From positions 806,001 to 870,000 of the forward strand of contig NZ_RYZK01000001.1 of the NCBI RefSeq assembly GCF_003990645.1: a DNA stretch of 64,000 nucleotides, written 5' to 3'. This document shows, piece by piece, positions 1 through 8,887 of the stretch. Source of the DNA: Shimia sediminis. GTDB lineage: Bacteria > Pseudomonadota > Alphaproteobacteria > Rhodobacterales > Rhodobacteraceae. The translations under genes and the position numbers were made by a program. Position 1 is the first letter of the stretch. Each line of letters opens with the position of its first letter. The notes under the pieces were generated by a model, which worked only from the letters and a program-made list of their open reading frames with translations, made no database searches and was not told the origin of the DNA.

Positions 1-618
1 CGCGAGATCGACATCTTCGACCGCGAAGCCGTGTTCATCGACCGCATCCTGGACCCCGTTCGCCAGTCGACACCGGGTCTGCGGGTCGTGATGGAGCACA
101 TCACCACCAAGAACGGCGCCGACTATGTCTTGGCCAATGAGACCGACCTCGGCGCCACGATCACCGTTCAGCACCTGATCCTGGATCGCAACGACATGCT
201 GGTGGGGGGCATGCGCCCGCATTATTACTGCCTGCCGATCCTCAAACGCGCCGAACACCGCGAGGCGCTGCTGGCCGCTGCAACCTCGGGGGATGCACGG
301 TTTTTCCTCGGCACGGACAGCGCGCCCCACCCGACCCACGCCAAAGAAAGCGAATGCTGTTCCGCCGGGTGTTTTACCGCGCCAAACGCGCTACCCATCC
401 TGGCACAGACTTTTGAGAAGGCGAGCGCATTGGATAAGCTCGAAGGCTTCACCTCGCGCCACGGCCCCGCCTTTTATGGCCTGCCGGTCAACACGGACAC
501 GATCACGCTCACCAAATCGGACAGGGTCACCGAATTCCCCGCCAAGATCGACGCGGGTGACCATACCGTCACCGTCTTCGATCCCGGCTTCCCGGTCTAT
601 TGGACCGTTGCATCGTAA
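1..618 (+). CDS. pyrC: Dihydroorotase, C-terminal part (cut by window edge)
   Basis: Third step of pyrimidine synthesis: reversible cyclisation of carbamoyl-aspartate to dihydroorotate, cytosolic and zinc-dependent. The frame is open from the first base, so about 205 C-terminal residues are visible and the start lies outside. The segment GTDSAPHPTHAKE carries the conserved Asp and His of the E. coli-type (class II, homodimeric) enzyme, and FYGLPVN near the C-terminus is also typical of that class. pyrE follows 77 bases later on the same strand, so the two probably form a pyrimidine operon. The stop codon is followed without a gap by a paired palindrome element. Family assignment is firm. Confidence 0.95.
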   Translation, partial: REIDIFDREAVFIDRILDPVRQSTPGLRVVMEHITTKNGADYVLANETDLGATITVQHLILDRNDMLVGGMRPHYYCLPILKRAEHREALLAAATSGDARFFLGTDSAPHPTHAKESECCSAGCFTAPNALPILAQTFEKASALDKLEGFTSRHGPAFYGLPVNTDTITLTKSDRVTEFPAKIDAGDHTVTVFDPGFPVYWTVAS

Positions 619-669
619 GAAATCCTTCTAGAAGGATTTCCCCACATCAGAATTTTCTAGAAAATTCTG
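619..669. repeat. Paired 22-bp palindromes centred on TCTAGA, copy 1
   Basis: Two perfect 22-bp palindromes lie side by side: 619-640 (half-site GAAATCCTTCT) and 648-669 (half-site CAGAATTTTCT). Both are centred on TCTAGA and separated by 7 bp. The first begins on the base after the pyrC stop codon. The same architecture recurs at 54464-54514 next to another stop codon. As RNA each would form a hairpin with almost no loop. No run of T follows, so this is not a classic terminator. Origin and function are unknown. Confidence 0.9.
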
Positions 670-695
670 CCCGCCAATAAAAGAAGAGCTGCCAA

Positions 696-1376
696 ATGAT
701 CCCGACCTCCTATCCCTCGCAAGAGGAAATCGCCCGCCTCACTGCCCGCATGCTCTTGGAGATCGGCGCAGTGAACTTCAACACGGATGAGCCCTACACG
801 CTGGCCTCTGGCCTGCCCTCGCCCAGCTACATCGATTGCCGCAAACTGATTTCCTTTCCGCGCATCCGCTCGACACTGATGGACTTTCTGACCGTCACCG
901 TCATGCGCAACGCAGGGTTTGAGGCCTTTGACAACATCGCAGGCGGCGAAACCGCGGGTATTCCCTTTGCCGCGCTTGTCGCCGAACGCATGGCCTTGCC
1001 CATGACCTATGTGCGCAAGAAACCGAAAGGCTACGGCAAGAACGCCCGAATCGAAGGCGCCATGAGCGAAGGCGAGCGCGTGTTGCTGGTCGAAGACCTC
1101 ACCACCGATGGCGGCTCCAAGCTCAGCTTTGTGGATGCGATCCGCGACACCGGCGCCACTTGCGGCCACACGGCGGTGATTTTCTACTATGACATCTTCC
1201 CCGAGACCACCAAGATCCTCGGGGATCACGGGGTCGAACTGCACCACCTGTGCACCTGGTGGGATGTGCTGGCCGAGGCCCGCGCCCAGAACGCCTTTAG
1301 TGAAGAGACCCTCGCCGAGGTCGAATCCTTCCTCAAGGCCCCCCGCGCCTGGCAAGAGGCCCGCATGAAGGGGTGA
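696..1376 (+). CDS. pyrE: Orotate phosphoribosyltransferase
   Basis: Joins orotate to PRPP to make orotidine 5'-monophosphate, the fifth step of pyrimidine synthesis. The 226-residue product contains the PRPP-binding loop [15 protein letters not shown] near residue 128 and a phosphoribosyltransferase core of normal family length. The first ATG (696) is accepted; the leader between pyrC and this gene contains the paired palindromes. A short inverted repeat of the GTAGGTCGGACA family follows the stop. Together with pyrC it forms a compact two-gene pyrimidine unit. Confidence 0.95.
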   Translation: MIPTSYPSQEEIARLTARMLLEIGAVNFNTDEPYTLASGLPSPSYIDCRKLISFPRIRSTLMDFLTVTVMRNAGFEAFDNIAGGETAGIPFAALVAERMALPMTYVRKKPKGYGKNARIEGAMSEGERVLLVEDLTTDGGSKLSFVDAIRDTGATCGHTAVIFYYDIFPETTKILGDHGVELHHLCTWWDVLAEARAQNAFSEETLAEVESFLKAPRAWQEARMKG

Positions 1377-1384
1377 GACCCCTC

Positions 1385-1411
1385 GTAGGTCGGACAATCT
1401 GTCCGACCTAC
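1385..1411. repeat. GTAGGTCGGACA inverted repeat, copy 1
   Basis: Perfect 12-bp arms GTAGGTCGGACA (1385-1396) and TGTCCGACCTAC (1400-1411) flank a 3-base loop, 8 bp after the pyrE stop. Identical arms recur at 8794-8821 and 32297-32323, each time in the first 60 bases after a gene end. The stem is strong, but there is no T-tract, so it resembles a REP-type element more than an intrinsic terminator. Confidence 0.9.
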
Positions 1412-1510
1412 AAGCCATGCCGCGGGCGGAATTCCGGTCGCACCGCACAATTTCTGGGCCACCCTCTAGGACCAAACTACCAGATGTGGTAAAAGCCCAG
1501 CAGCCCTGAT

Positions 1511-1519
1511 TTATCCACA
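1511..1519. promoter_or_regulatory. Consensus DnaA box upstream of dnaB
   Basis: TTATCCACA matches the strict DnaA-box consensus and lies 81 bp upstream of the dnaB start. A weaker look-alike, TTGCCCACA, follows at 1522-1530. A single 9-mer can occur by chance, but its position in the dnaB leader makes DnaA-linked control of helicase expression possible. No other origin features (AT-rich unwinding region, box cluster) are visible here. Confidence 0.45.
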
Positions 1520-1599
1520 GCTTGCCCACAAAAACATACAATTTGCGGACAACTCGCGCTGTGATTACAAGCTAAATCTCAAGGGCAGTGAGGGGCAAA

Positions 1600-3087
1600 A
1601 TGAACGAAATCGCGACAATCAACGCAACCGGCACCGAAGCGAACTCAGAAGACCCGATGCCGCATTCCATCGAGGCGGAACAACAGCTTCTGGGTGCGAT
1701 CCTCACCAACAACGACATCTATGACCGCATCGCTGCGATCATCAAACCGGATCATTTCTATGACCCGGTGCATGCCCGCATCTTCGAGGTCGCCTCAGCG
1801 CGGATCGCGCGCAACAACCTTGCCTCGCCGGTCACGCTGAAGACCTTTCTCGAGGACGATGAGGGCCTCAAGGAACTCGGCGGCCCTGCCTATCTTGCCC
1901 GTCTCGCCGGAGCCGCGATTTCGGCCTTTGCCGCCCGTGACTACGCCCAGATGATCTATGACATGGCGATCCGACGCGAGCTGATCGGCCTTGGCAATGA
2001 CATCGCAACCAAAGCCACCAAAGCTGACGTGGCGCTGGAGCCCAAAGAGCAGATCATCGAGGCCGAACAGGCGCTCTACAAGCTCTCGGAGCAGGGCAAG
2101 ACCGACAGCGGCTTTGTCTCGTTCCTGAAAGCCGTCACCGAGGCCGTCAACGTCACCAATCAGGCCTACGAACGGGGCGGCGGCATGGCCGGTGTCTCTA
2201 CCGGGCTTGTGGATCTCGACAAACAGCTTGGCGGCCTGCACCCTTCGGATCTTCTTATCCTCGCAGGACGCCCCTCAATGGGCAAAACCTCGCTGGCCAC
2301 CAACATCGCCTTCAACGTCGCCAAGGCCTACAAGAAGGGCGTGAAATCCGACGGGACCGAGGGCGCCCTTGATGGCGGCGTCGTCGGCTTCTTCAGCCTC
2401 GAGATGAGCGCCGAACAGCTGGCGGCACGTATCCTCGCCGAAGCTTCGGAAATCTCTTCGCACAAGATCCGTCAGGGTGACCTGACCGAAGGCGAGTTTC
2501 GCCGCTTTGTCGATGCGGCCAAGGAACTCGAAGCCTGCCCGCTGTTCATCGACGACACCCCGGCCCTGCCCATTTCACAGCTTGCCGCCCGTGCCCGTCG
2601 CCTCAAGCGGACCCATGGTCTGGACGTTCTGATCATCGACTACCTGCAGCTGTGCCGGGGTACGTCGGAAAACCGAGTCAACGAGATTGCCGAGATTTCC
2701 ATGGGCATGAAGGCCATCGCCAAGGAGCTCAACATCCCCGTGATCGCGCTCTCTCAGCTCTCCCGCCAGGTCGAAAGCCGCGACGACAAACGCCCGATGC
2801 TGTCGGACCTGAGGGAATCGGGCTCGATCGAACAGGACGCCGACGTGGTGATGTTCGTCTTCCGCGAGGAATACTACAAGGAACGCGAAAAGCCCGGCGA
2901 ACACGAGATGGAGCGGATGGCCGAATGGGTCGAAGCCATGGAACGTTTGCATGGCAAGGCCGAAGTGATCGTCGGCAAACAGCGCCACGGTCCCATCGGC
3001 ACCGTTGAACTCAGCTTCGAGGCGCAGTTCACCCGCTTTGGCAACCTCGTCAAACCCTGGCAACAGCCGACGGACGACAGCTTCTGA
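1600..3087 (+). CDS. dnaB: Replicative DNA helicase DnaB
   Basis: Hexameric ATP-driven 5'-3' helicase that unwinds DNA at the replication fork. The N-terminal interaction domain begins near [15 protein letters not shown], and the RecA-like domain has Walker [10 protein letters not shown] near residue 223, Walker B LIIDYLQL and the C-terminal [17 protein letters not shown] motif. At 495 residues it is full length. I chose ATG 1600 over GTG 1588 because an AGGGG ribosome-binding sequence sits just before it. A consensus DnaA box lies in the leader. The stop overlaps the next gene's start by one base (TGATG), so the downstream FosA-like gene is probably translationally coupled. Confidence 0.96.
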   Translation: MNEIATINATGTEANSEDPMPHSIEAEQQLLGAILTNNDIYDRIAAIIKPDHFYDPVHARIFEVASARIARNNLASPVTLKTFLEDDEGLKELGGPAYLARLAGAAISAFAARDYAQMIYDMAIRRELIGLGNDIATKATKADVALEPKEQIIEAEQALYKLSEQGKTDSGFVSFLKAVTEAVNVTNQAYERGGGMAGVSTGLVDLDKQLGGLHPSDLLILAGRPSMGKTSLATNIAFNVAKAYKKGVKSDGTEGALDGGVVGFFSLEMSAEQLAARILAEASEISSHKIRQGDLTEGEFRRFVDAAKELEACPLFIDDTPALPISQLAARARRLKRTHGLDVLIIDYLQLCRGTSENRVNEIAEISMGMKAIAKELNIPVIALSQLSRQVESRDDKRPMLSDLRESGSIEQDADVVMFVFREEYYKEREKPGEHEMERMAEWVEAMERLHGKAEVIVGKQRHGPIGTVELSFEAQFTRFGNLVKPWQQPTDDSF

Positions 3088-3497
3088 TGACCGGGATCAC
3101 CGGTCTGAACCACGTCACCCTGGCAGTCTCAGACCTCCCGCGCGCCATTGCGTTTTACCGCGACACACTGGGCGGACGACTTGCGGCTGACTGGGACAGC
3201 GGCGCCTATCTGGAACTTGGATCGTTGTGGCTGTGCCTCTCCTTCGGCCCGGTGAAGCCCCGCGATGACTACACGCACATCGCCCTGTCCTGTGCGCCAG
3301 ACAACTTCGCGACCCTCGCCAACCGCATCCGCGCCACGGCCGACTTGTGGCAGGACAACACCAGCGAAGGGCAATCGCTCTACTTCCTCGACCCCGATGG
3401 GCACCGACTCGAACTGCATGTCGGCACCCTGCAAAGCCGCCTAAGCCATTACCGCACGCATCCGGACAAGGCGGTCCGCCTCCACGGCAACACCTGA
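3087..3497 (+). CDS. FosA-like glyoxalase-fold protein (putative fosfomycin thiol transferase)
   Basis: The 136-residue protein has the single-module glyoxalase/VOC fold of FosA, a metal-dependent enzyme that adds glutathione to the epoxide of fosfomycin. The likely metal ligands His9, His64 and Glu109 and the motif [15 protein letters not shown] are present, as is the NTSEG loop that binds potassium in FosA. The lysine next to that loop, which contacts the phosphonate in characterised FosA, appears to be Gln89 here by eye alignment, so activity on fosfomycin is uncertain. It overlaps dnaB by one base, an odd pairing that suggests co-expression without shared function. Confidence 0.8.
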   Translation: MTGITGLNHVTLAVSDLPRAIAFYRDTLGGRLAADWDSGAYLELGSLWLCLSFGPVKPRDDYTHIALSCAPDNFATLANRIRATADLWQDNTSEGQSLYFLDPDGHRLELHVGTLQSRLSHYRTHPDKAVRLHGNT

Positions 3498-3545
3498 ACG
3501 CGCTTTCCTCTTGACGCCTGCCCCCTTCACGGACCACAAATCCTC

Positions 3546-3710
3546 ATGACCCGCGCGACCCTGATCCTGACCTTCCTTGCCCGTGCCCTTGGCTGGCCGC
3601 AGCAAGCTGCGTTGCTGCCGGTCCCGGTCAAAACCACGTCACACCGCTACCCGCACCTCGTCGTGCTGGAACGCCACAGCGCCCACCGTCGCAAGCGCTT
3701 CGCAGGCTAG
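3546..3710 (+). CDS. Possible 54-residue small protein
   Basis: An ATG-initiated frame encodes a short, basic, Ala/Arg/His-rich peptide beginning MTRATLILTFLARALGWPQQ. The first 15 residues are hydrophobic. I see no convincing ribosome-binding site and recognise no family. It lies between the FosA-like gene and the oxygenase gene on the same strand. It could equally be a chance frame in GC-rich intergenic DNA. Confidence 0.25.
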   Translation: MTRATLILTFLARALGWPQQAALLPVPVKTTSHRYPHLVVLERHSAHRRKRFAG

Positions 3711-3758
3711 CCACGTTCTCCCCGCCATCCAACACTTTGGTTCCCAGGAGAGAGACAC

Positions 3759-4703
3759 ATGACCGAATTCACAGACATCCCCGTGATCGACGCCGCCGCT
3801 TTGCACGCAGGCGATCAATCCAATCTTATCGAGGCCTTTCGCACCGCTTACGGCAGCACCGGCTTTGGCTATATCATCAACCACGGCATTGACCCGGCAC
3901 TGGTCGAGGCGGTTTTCGAGGCCTCCCGCCGGTTTCACGCCCTGCCGATGCAGGACAAGATGGCCATTGCCGTCGACCGCAACCACCGCGGATACATCCC
4001 CATTGACACCTCAACGGACGTGAACTCCACCCTGGCCGAGGTGACCAAACCCAACCAATCCGCCAGTTTCATGATGATGCGCGAGGACAGGGCCGAGATC
4101 CCCGGCCTCTATCTGTCCGGCCCGAACCAATGGCCGGCGCTGGCCGGTTTCCGGGAGCCGCTCGAGGCCTATGTCACGGCCCTCGCAGGGCTTGGCCACG
4201 CCCTGATGCAGGTCGCTCTCAAGGCCGCAGGTGTCTCCGACCTGTCGATCATGTCCGCTTTTGACACGCCGACAATCTGGCTTCGCCTCCTGCACTACCC
4301 GCCCGCACCAGCGCAGGCGCCCAAAGACCTCTATGGCTCCGCCCCGCATACGGATTTTGGCTGCCTCACCATCCTTGCGCAGGACGATGTCGGCGGATTG
4401 CAGGTCCGCACGCCGTCGGGCAACTGGGTCGATGCCCCGCGTATCCCCGGCAGCTTTGTCGTGAATGTCGGTGACATGCTGCACCGCCTGTCAAACGGAC
4501 GCCTGCTGTCCACCCCGCACCGCGTCATCAACCGCTCGGGCCGCGAGCGTTATTCCTGCCCGTTCTTCTATGACCCGGGCGTCGCAACCGACGTCGTACC
4601 GCAACCCGGCACGGGAACGCCCCGGTTCGAGCGGCTGAACTTTGGCGACTTCCTGCGTGGGGAACTCGAAGCGGCCTACGACGCGCATAAAACCGCCTCG
4701 TGA
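3759..4703 (+). CDS. 2-oxoglutarate/Fe(II)-dependent oxygenase, isopenicillin N synthase family
   Basis: The 314-residue protein has the non-haem iron oxygenase arrangement of the IPNS-like family. It has an N-terminal DIOX_N-type region, a His197-x-Asp199 iron pair in PHTDFGCLTIL, the distal His254 in TPHRV, and a downstream Arg-x-Ser (RYS) that would bind the co-substrate carboxylate. Such enzymes hydroxylate or desaturate small molecules, and the substrate cannot be read from the sequence. A clear AGGAGAG ribosome-binding site precedes ATG 3759. No neighbouring biosynthetic cluster hints at a pathway. Confidence 0.88.
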   Translation: MTEFTDIPVIDAAALHAGDQSNLIEAFRTAYGSTGFGYIINHGIDPALVEAVFEASRRFHALPMQDKMAIAVDRNHRGYIPIDTSTDVNSTLAEVTKPNQSASFMMMREDRAEIPGLYLSGPNQWPALAGFREPLEAYVTALAGLGHALMQVALKAAGVSDLSIMSAFDTPTIWLRLLHYPPAPAQAPKDLYGSAPHTDFGCLTILAQDDVGGLQVRTPSGNWVDAPRIPGSFVVNVGDMLHRLSNGRLLSTPHRVINRSGRERYSCPFFYDPGVATDVVPQPGTGTPRFERLNFGDFLRGELEAAYDAHKTAS

Positions 4704-4781
4704 CCGCGACAAGGGGGGCAGGATACGTCCGCCGCGCCTTTCCCCCTTGACCTCTCGCGCCCTACCGACAACAACGATCCC

Positions 4782-5816
4782 ATGGCTACCGCGACCCTTT
4801 CCATCGACCTTTCCGCCCTGATTGACAACTGGCGTGCGCTTGACGCGCGCTCGGCCTGCGAGACCGCCGCTGTGGTCAAGGCCGACGGCTACGGCCTCGG
4901 CGCGGACCGCGTTGCCCGCGCCCTGAACCACGCAGGCGTCACCCGCTTTTTTGTCGCCGCGACCGAAGAAGGCGCTTCTCTACGTGAAGCCCTCGGGCCC
5001 GGCCCCGAAATCAACGTCTTCTCGGGCCACATGTCCGGCGACACCGACATGATCGCCGACATGACCCTGACGCCCATGCTGAACAGCGCCGAGCAGATGC
5101 TGCGCCATTTCGAGGCCCTGCCACAGGCCCCCTTTGGCGTGCAGCTCGACACCGGCATGAACCGCCTTGGCATGGAGCCCGCCGAATGGGACGCGCTGAA
5201 AGACATCGCGCTCGACCTTGGCCCGACCCTCCTCATGTCGCACCTCGCCTGCGCCGATGATCCCGAACACCCGATGAACCCGCAACAGCTGGCGACGTTC
5301 CGCCAGATGACCGACGGCCTGAACGTGCCCCGCTCTCTCGCTGCCACCGGAGGCATTCTTCTGGGCGAAGACTATCACTTTGACCTCACCCGCCCCGGCG
5401 TCGGCCTCTACGGCGGCATGCCCTTTGTTGACGCCACGCCGGTGGCCCAACTCGACATCCCCGTCATCCAGATCCGCGACGTCGAACCGGGCGAAAGCGT
5501 CGGCTACTCCAACACATGGATCGCCGAGCGCCCCAGCCGCGTGGCCACCATCGCCGCGGGCTATGCTGACGGCATTATCCGCGCCATGGGTGAAAACGCC
5601 TGGCTGCACGCCGGAGACGACGCCTGCAAAGTCATTGGCCGCATTTCCATGGACATGATCGGCGTCGACGTCACCGACCTCGCCGAGGAGCCGACCAGCC
5701 TGCAATTGCTGGGCAGCCACCAGTCCGTCGACACCCTCGCCGAGGCCGCTGGCACCATCGGCTATGAAATCCTCACCTCTCTGGGGCAACGCTACTACAG
5801 GCGGTACAAGCCATGA
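4782..5816 (+). CDS. alr: Alanine racemase
   Basis: PLP-dependent conversion of L-alanine to D-alanine for peptidoglycan. The pyridoxal lysine is Lys33 in [14 protein letters not shown], and the second-domain catalytic tyrosine lies in VGYSNTW. The 344-residue length and the C-terminal [12 protein letters not shown] segment are typical. Its last four bases (ATGA) are shared with the start of the MlaE-type permease gene, so cell-wall precursor synthesis and a lipid-transport system are translationally coupled here. Confidence 0.95.
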   Translation: MATATLSIDLSALIDNWRALDARSACETAAVVKADGYGLGADRVARALNHAGVTRFFVAATEEGASLREALGPGPEINVFSGHMSGDTDMIADMTLTPMLNSAEQMLRHFEALPQAPFGVQLDTGMNRLGMEPAEWDALKDIALDLGPTLLMSHLACADDPEHPMNPQQLATFRQMTDGLNVPRSLAATGGILLGEDYHFDLTRPGVGLYGGMPFVDATPVAQLDIPVIQIRDVEPGESVGYSNTWIAERPSRVATIAAGYADGIIRAMGENAWLHAGDDACKVIGRISMDMIGVDVTDLAEEPTSLQLLGSHQSVDTLAEAAGTIGYEILTSLGQRYYRRYKP

Positions 5817-6595
5817 CCCTCACCGCCCCCCTCGCCGCGCTGGGACGTGCCACACTGGGCGTGCTGGCGACCATCGGTCAGGTCACGCTCTTTGCCCTCT
5901 CGGCGATCACCCATATCTTTCGCCCACCGTTCTACGCCCGCGAATTTGCCGTGGCACTCCTGAACATCGGCTGGCTCTCACTGCCCGTCGTCGGCCTCAC
6001 CGCCATCTTCACCGGCGGCGCGTTAGCCTTACAGATCTACGACGGCGGCAGCCGCTTTTCGGCCGAGGCCGTGGTCCCCCAGATCGTCGCCATCGGCATG
6101 GTGCGCGAGCTTGGCCCCGTGCTTGTCGGCCTTATGGTCGCGGCCCGCGTGACCTCGTCCATCGCAGCCGAGATCGCCACCATGAAAGTGACCGAGCAGA
6201 TCGACGCGCTGACAACCCTGTCCACCCACCCGATGAAGTACCTCACCGCACCCCGCCTGCTGGCCGCAGTTCTCGTGGTGCCCGTGCTGGTCGGTATCGG
6301 AGACATCATCGGCATCTACGGCGGCTTCCTTGTTGGCACCCAACAGCTGGGCTTCAACCCGTCCACTTACGTCCGAAACACCGTTGATTTCCTTCAACAA
6401 TCCGACATCGTCTCATCCCTCATCAAGGGCGCAGTGTTCGGCGGCATCGCCGCCACCATGGGCTGCTACTATGGCATGAACTCTGGCCGTGGCGCGCAAG
6501 GCGTGGGCCGCGCCACCAAGGCCTCGGTCCAGGCCGCCGCCGTCCTGATCCTCGCCGCCAACTTCTTGCTCACATCACTGTTTTTCACCTCATGA
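5813..6595 (+). CDS. mlaE: MlaE-type ABC transporter permease
   Basis: Inner-membrane permease of the MlaE/DUF140 family, which moves phospholipids between inner and outer membranes as part of an MlaFEDB-like complex. The 260 residues include several hydrophobic segments and the conserved central sequence [26 protein letters not shown]. The [14 protein letters not shown] region is the family's cytoplasmic coupling helix. It overlaps both alr (4 bp) and the ATPase gene downstream (4 bp). No MlaD-type MCE substrate-binding protein is encoded nearby, so the partner must lie elsewhere. Confidence 0.88.
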   Translation: MTLTAPLAALGRATLGVLATIGQVTLFALSAITHIFRPPFYAREFAVALLNIGWLSLPVVGLTAIFTGGALALQIYDGGSRFSAEAVVPQIVAIGMVRELGPVLVGLMVAARVTSSIAAEIATMKVTEQIDALTTLSTHPMKYLTAPRLLAAVLVVPVLVGIGDIIGIYGGFLVGTQQLGFNPSTYVRNTVDFLQQSDIVSSLIKGAVFGGIAATMGCYYGMNSGRGAQGVGRATKASVQAAAVLILAANFLLTSLFFTS

Positions 6596-7338
6596 TCACT
6601 TTCACAGACGTCCACAAATCCTTTGGCCCCAAGCGGGTCCTGCGCGGGGTGAACCTCGACATCCCCAAGGGCGAGTCCATGGTGATCATCGGCGGTTCCG
6701 GCACCGGCAAATCCGTCGCACTGAAATCGGTCCTCGGCCTCATCACCCCAGACAGCGGCACCATCACCGTCGACGGCAAAGACGCCACCCAGGGCGACCG
6801 CGACGCCTTTCTCGCCCGCTTTGGCATGCTGTTTCAGGGCGGCGCGCTGTTTGATTCCCTGACCGTCTGGCAAAACGTCGCCTTCCGCCTGCTGCGTGGG
6901 TCCCTGAAGCGCCCCAAAGACGAAGCCCGCGAGATCGCCATCGAGAAACTGCGCCGCGTCGGCCTCACCCCCGACGTCGCCGACCTCTTTCCGTCCGAAC
7001 TCTCCGGCGGCATGCAAAAACGCGTCGGCCTCGCCCGCGCTATCGCCGCTGAACCCGAGATCATCTTTTTCGACGAGCCGACCACCGGCCTCGACCCCAT
7101 TATGTCCGGTGTTATCAACGAGTTGATCCGCGAAATTGTCGTGGAAATGGGTGCCACCGCCATGACCATCACCCACGACATGACCTCCGTCCGCGCCATC
7201 GCCGACAAGGTCGCCATGCTGCACGACGGCGTGATCCAATGGACCGGCCCGGTCAGCCAGATGGACAGTTCAGGCGATCCCTATCTGGAGCAATTCATCT
7301 CCGGCAGTGCAGAGGGGCCGATTGAGGCGGTGCGGTGA
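6592..7338 (+). CDS. mlaF: MlaF-type ABC transporter ATP-binding protein
   Basis: ATPase subunit that powers the adjacent MlaE-type permease. The 248 residues contain Walker A GGSGTGKSVALK near residue 35, the signature LSGGMQKR, Walker B IIFFDEPTTGLDP and the switch histidine in ITHDM. The start overlaps the permease stop (ATGA), and the stop overlaps the next small membrane protein gene (TGATG). Assignment to the lipid-transport subclass rests on the sequence around the signature and on the partner gene. Confidence 0.9.
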   Translation: MITFTDVHKSFGPKRVLRGVNLDIPKGESMVIIGGSGTGKSVALKSVLGLITPDSGTITVDGKDATQGDRDAFLARFGMLFQGGALFDSLTVWQNVAFRLLRGSLKRPKDEAREIAIEKLRRVGLTPDVADLFPSELSGGMQKRVGLARAIAAEPEIIFFDEPTTGLDPIMSGVINELIREIVVEMGATAMTITHDMTSVRAIADKVAMLHDGVIQWTGPVSQMDSSGDPYLEQFISGSAEGPIEAVR

Positions 7339-7874
7339 TGTCTGTTTTTGCTGAACTTTTCCTGGCAGTTGTAACTTTCTTTGTCCAATTGCTCACGGAG
7401 CTGCTCAGCTTGGTCTTCTCTACAAGTTGGATGGCTTTGCACTCTCGCGGGATGTCCCGCGTCGCCTACGCAATTTCTGCCGCCTGCACCTTGCACCTTT
7501 TTGCAGCGCTCTTGTTGAGTTTTTCTGCATCTCCTCAGCCAGTTTTGCTCTCTTGGTTCTTCTCTTGGCCCGCGATCATCATTTCAGGGACTTTTCTACT
7601 CATCAGCCTCCTCGTCCCAACGGCTTTGGCAGGAAAAACGGCAGGCACAGTTGTGCCCACTCTAGTAAGCTACAGCTTTGCTTTTGCTATAGTTCTGGCG
7701 ACTACTTCCGCATGGTCTAGCCAATCCTCAAGAACCATCTTGATCGACGCAATCTGCGATCCAACGCATCAAGAGATGACCATAAAGGCGCTGCAAAAGC
7801 TGCAAAACGAGAAAGTGACTGAACTGCTTGAATCAAAATATGCGGAGCGCTTCAGGGATTGGTGTTCAGAGTGA
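7338..7874 (+). CDS. Unknown membrane protein, AT-rich
   Basis: 178 residues, with about four hydrophobic stretches in the first 130 residues and a charged C-terminal tail (KALQKLQNEKVTELLESKYAERFRDWC). I do not recognise the family. ATG 7338 overlaps the mlaF stop by one base, suggesting coupling, although GTG 7335 is also possible. Base composition is clearly lower in GC than the flanks: bases 7341-7400 hold 25 G/C of 60, against 39 of 60 at 6961-7020. That points to transfer or relaxed selection. Confidence 0.65.
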   Translation: MSVFAELFLAVVTFFVQLLTELLSLVFSTSWMALHSRGMSRVAYAISAACTLHLFAALLLSFSASPQPVLLSWFFSWPAIIISGTFLLISLLVPTALAGKTAGTVVPTLVSYSFAFAIVLATTSAWSSQSSRTILIDAICDPTHQEMTIKALQKLQNEKVTELLESKYAERFRDWCSE

Positions 7875-8224
7875 TTTTCACGCTGGAAACACCTACCTTT
7901 CTGAAAACGCTCTCCTTATCTGCGGCGGCTATCGCCTTTGTTGCTGCCGGTTTGTCCATCTGGCAAAGGGAAAGAGGTCTTGTAGCACCGGCTGCCCTTA
8001 TCTGTTTGCCCTTTGTTTTCTGTGCGACCTTTATCGTTTGGAACGTTCTTTCCGAACCATATCTCCCCGCGAAACCACCGTTTATCGGTTTTCACACTTT
8101 GGCGCTGTGCATGCTTGTTACAACTCAGTTAGTTGCACTGGGCCTGTTTTTCCGTAGGCACCGTATCGCAGCCCTTGCGGTGAGCCTTTCCTGCATTTGC
8201 GGAGCTATCATTTGGCTTTTCTAG
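7871..8224 (+). CDS. Unknown small membrane protein, AT-rich
   Basis: About 117 residues that read as three or four transmembrane helices (SLSAAAIAFVAAG, LICLPFVFCATFIVW, TLALCMLVTTQLVALGLFF, ALAVSLSCICGAIIWLF) with short loops. GTG 7871 overlaps the previous stop in a GTGA arrangement and is preferred, though TTG 7859 is an alternative. It shares the low GC of its upstream neighbour, and the two look like one inserted unit. No family was recognised. Confidence 0.6.
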   Translation: MIFTLETPTFLKTLSLSAAAIAFVAAGLSIWQRERGLVAPAALICLPFVFCATFIVWNVLSEPYLPAKPPFIGFHTLALCMLVTTQLVALGLFFRRHRIAALAVSLSCICGAIIWLF

Positions 8225-8351
8225 TGTTTCATCTGCGTGCAGAGAGTTCCGAAAAAGTCTATATGCTATAAGCTTGAACTACTCGCACGGGATCCAGGCA
8301 CCAAGGGCGCCGTCGGGCAGCACCCGCCCCGAACAAAAAAGTGACCCCTTA

Positions 8352-8738
8352 ATGATCGTCCTAGGCATCCTCCTTTTGTTCGCGCCCCCAGTGGCCTCCG
8401 TGATGGCGCTCATCGTGGCGCTGCGCCTGGTTACAACCCGCCGGCTGCTCTCGTGGTGCCTCATTGGTCTGAATGTCTTCCTCGGTCTCCTGATGTTGTG
8501 GGAGTTTCAGTATGATCTGGGCATTCGCCTGCCAGACACGGGCGGTTTTCAAGACGCGGTTGTGACCGAAACCAACCTGTTCATTCTGGTCTCTCTCATT
8601 CTGGGAACGCTGGTCGTCGCGATTGCAAAATGGCCCTCCGAGACACGCTCAAAATGGCTGGCCATCGCCACCGCGCTGTTGTGGGCCGCCATTTTGCTGG
8701 CGGGTCTGGTCACCAGTCAGCTGGACTTCAGGTTCTGA
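8352..8738 (+). CDS. Unknown membrane protein (about four TM helices)
   Basis: The 128-residue product starting at ATG 8352 begins inside a hydrophobic helix (MIVLGILLLFAPPVASVMALIVALRLV) and has further helices near residues 35-52, 75-95 and 105-125. The frame continues upstream to a TTG at 8274, which would add a 26-residue polar N-terminus, and I cannot decide between them without homologues. A GTAGGTCGGACA repeat follows 55 bp after the stop. No family was recognised. Confidence 0.55.
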   Translation: MIVLGILLLFAPPVASVMALIVALRLVTTRRLLSWCLIGLNVFLGLLMLWEFQYDLGIRLPDTGGFQDAVVTETNLFILVSLILGTLVVAIAKWPSETRSKWLAIATALLWAAILLAGLVTSQLDFRF

Positions 8739-8793
8739 AGCGCGCCATTCCGGGATTTCCCAGCGATACGTGGCGCTCACACGCGGAGCCCCC

Positions 8794-8821
8794 GTAGGTC
8801 GGACAAAAATGTCCGACCTAC
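8794..8821. repeat. GTAGGTCGGACA inverted repeat, copy 2
   Basis: The same 12-bp arms as at 1385, at 8794-8805 and 8810-8821, separated by an AAAA loop, 55 bp after a gene stop. Only the loop differs between copies, which implies a mobile or copy-corrected element and not chance complementarity. Confidence 0.9.
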
Positions 8822-8887
8822 CCGCGTCAAACTCTTTAACGCCCCCCACCGCGCGCGCCGTTAACCAGTCCAATCCACCACCCCGGC

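Noticed and set aside
1588-1599. Upstream GTG as the dnaB start
   Set aside because: The ATG at 1600 has the better ribosome-binding site and matches the usual DnaB N-terminus; the upstream codon adds four residues only.
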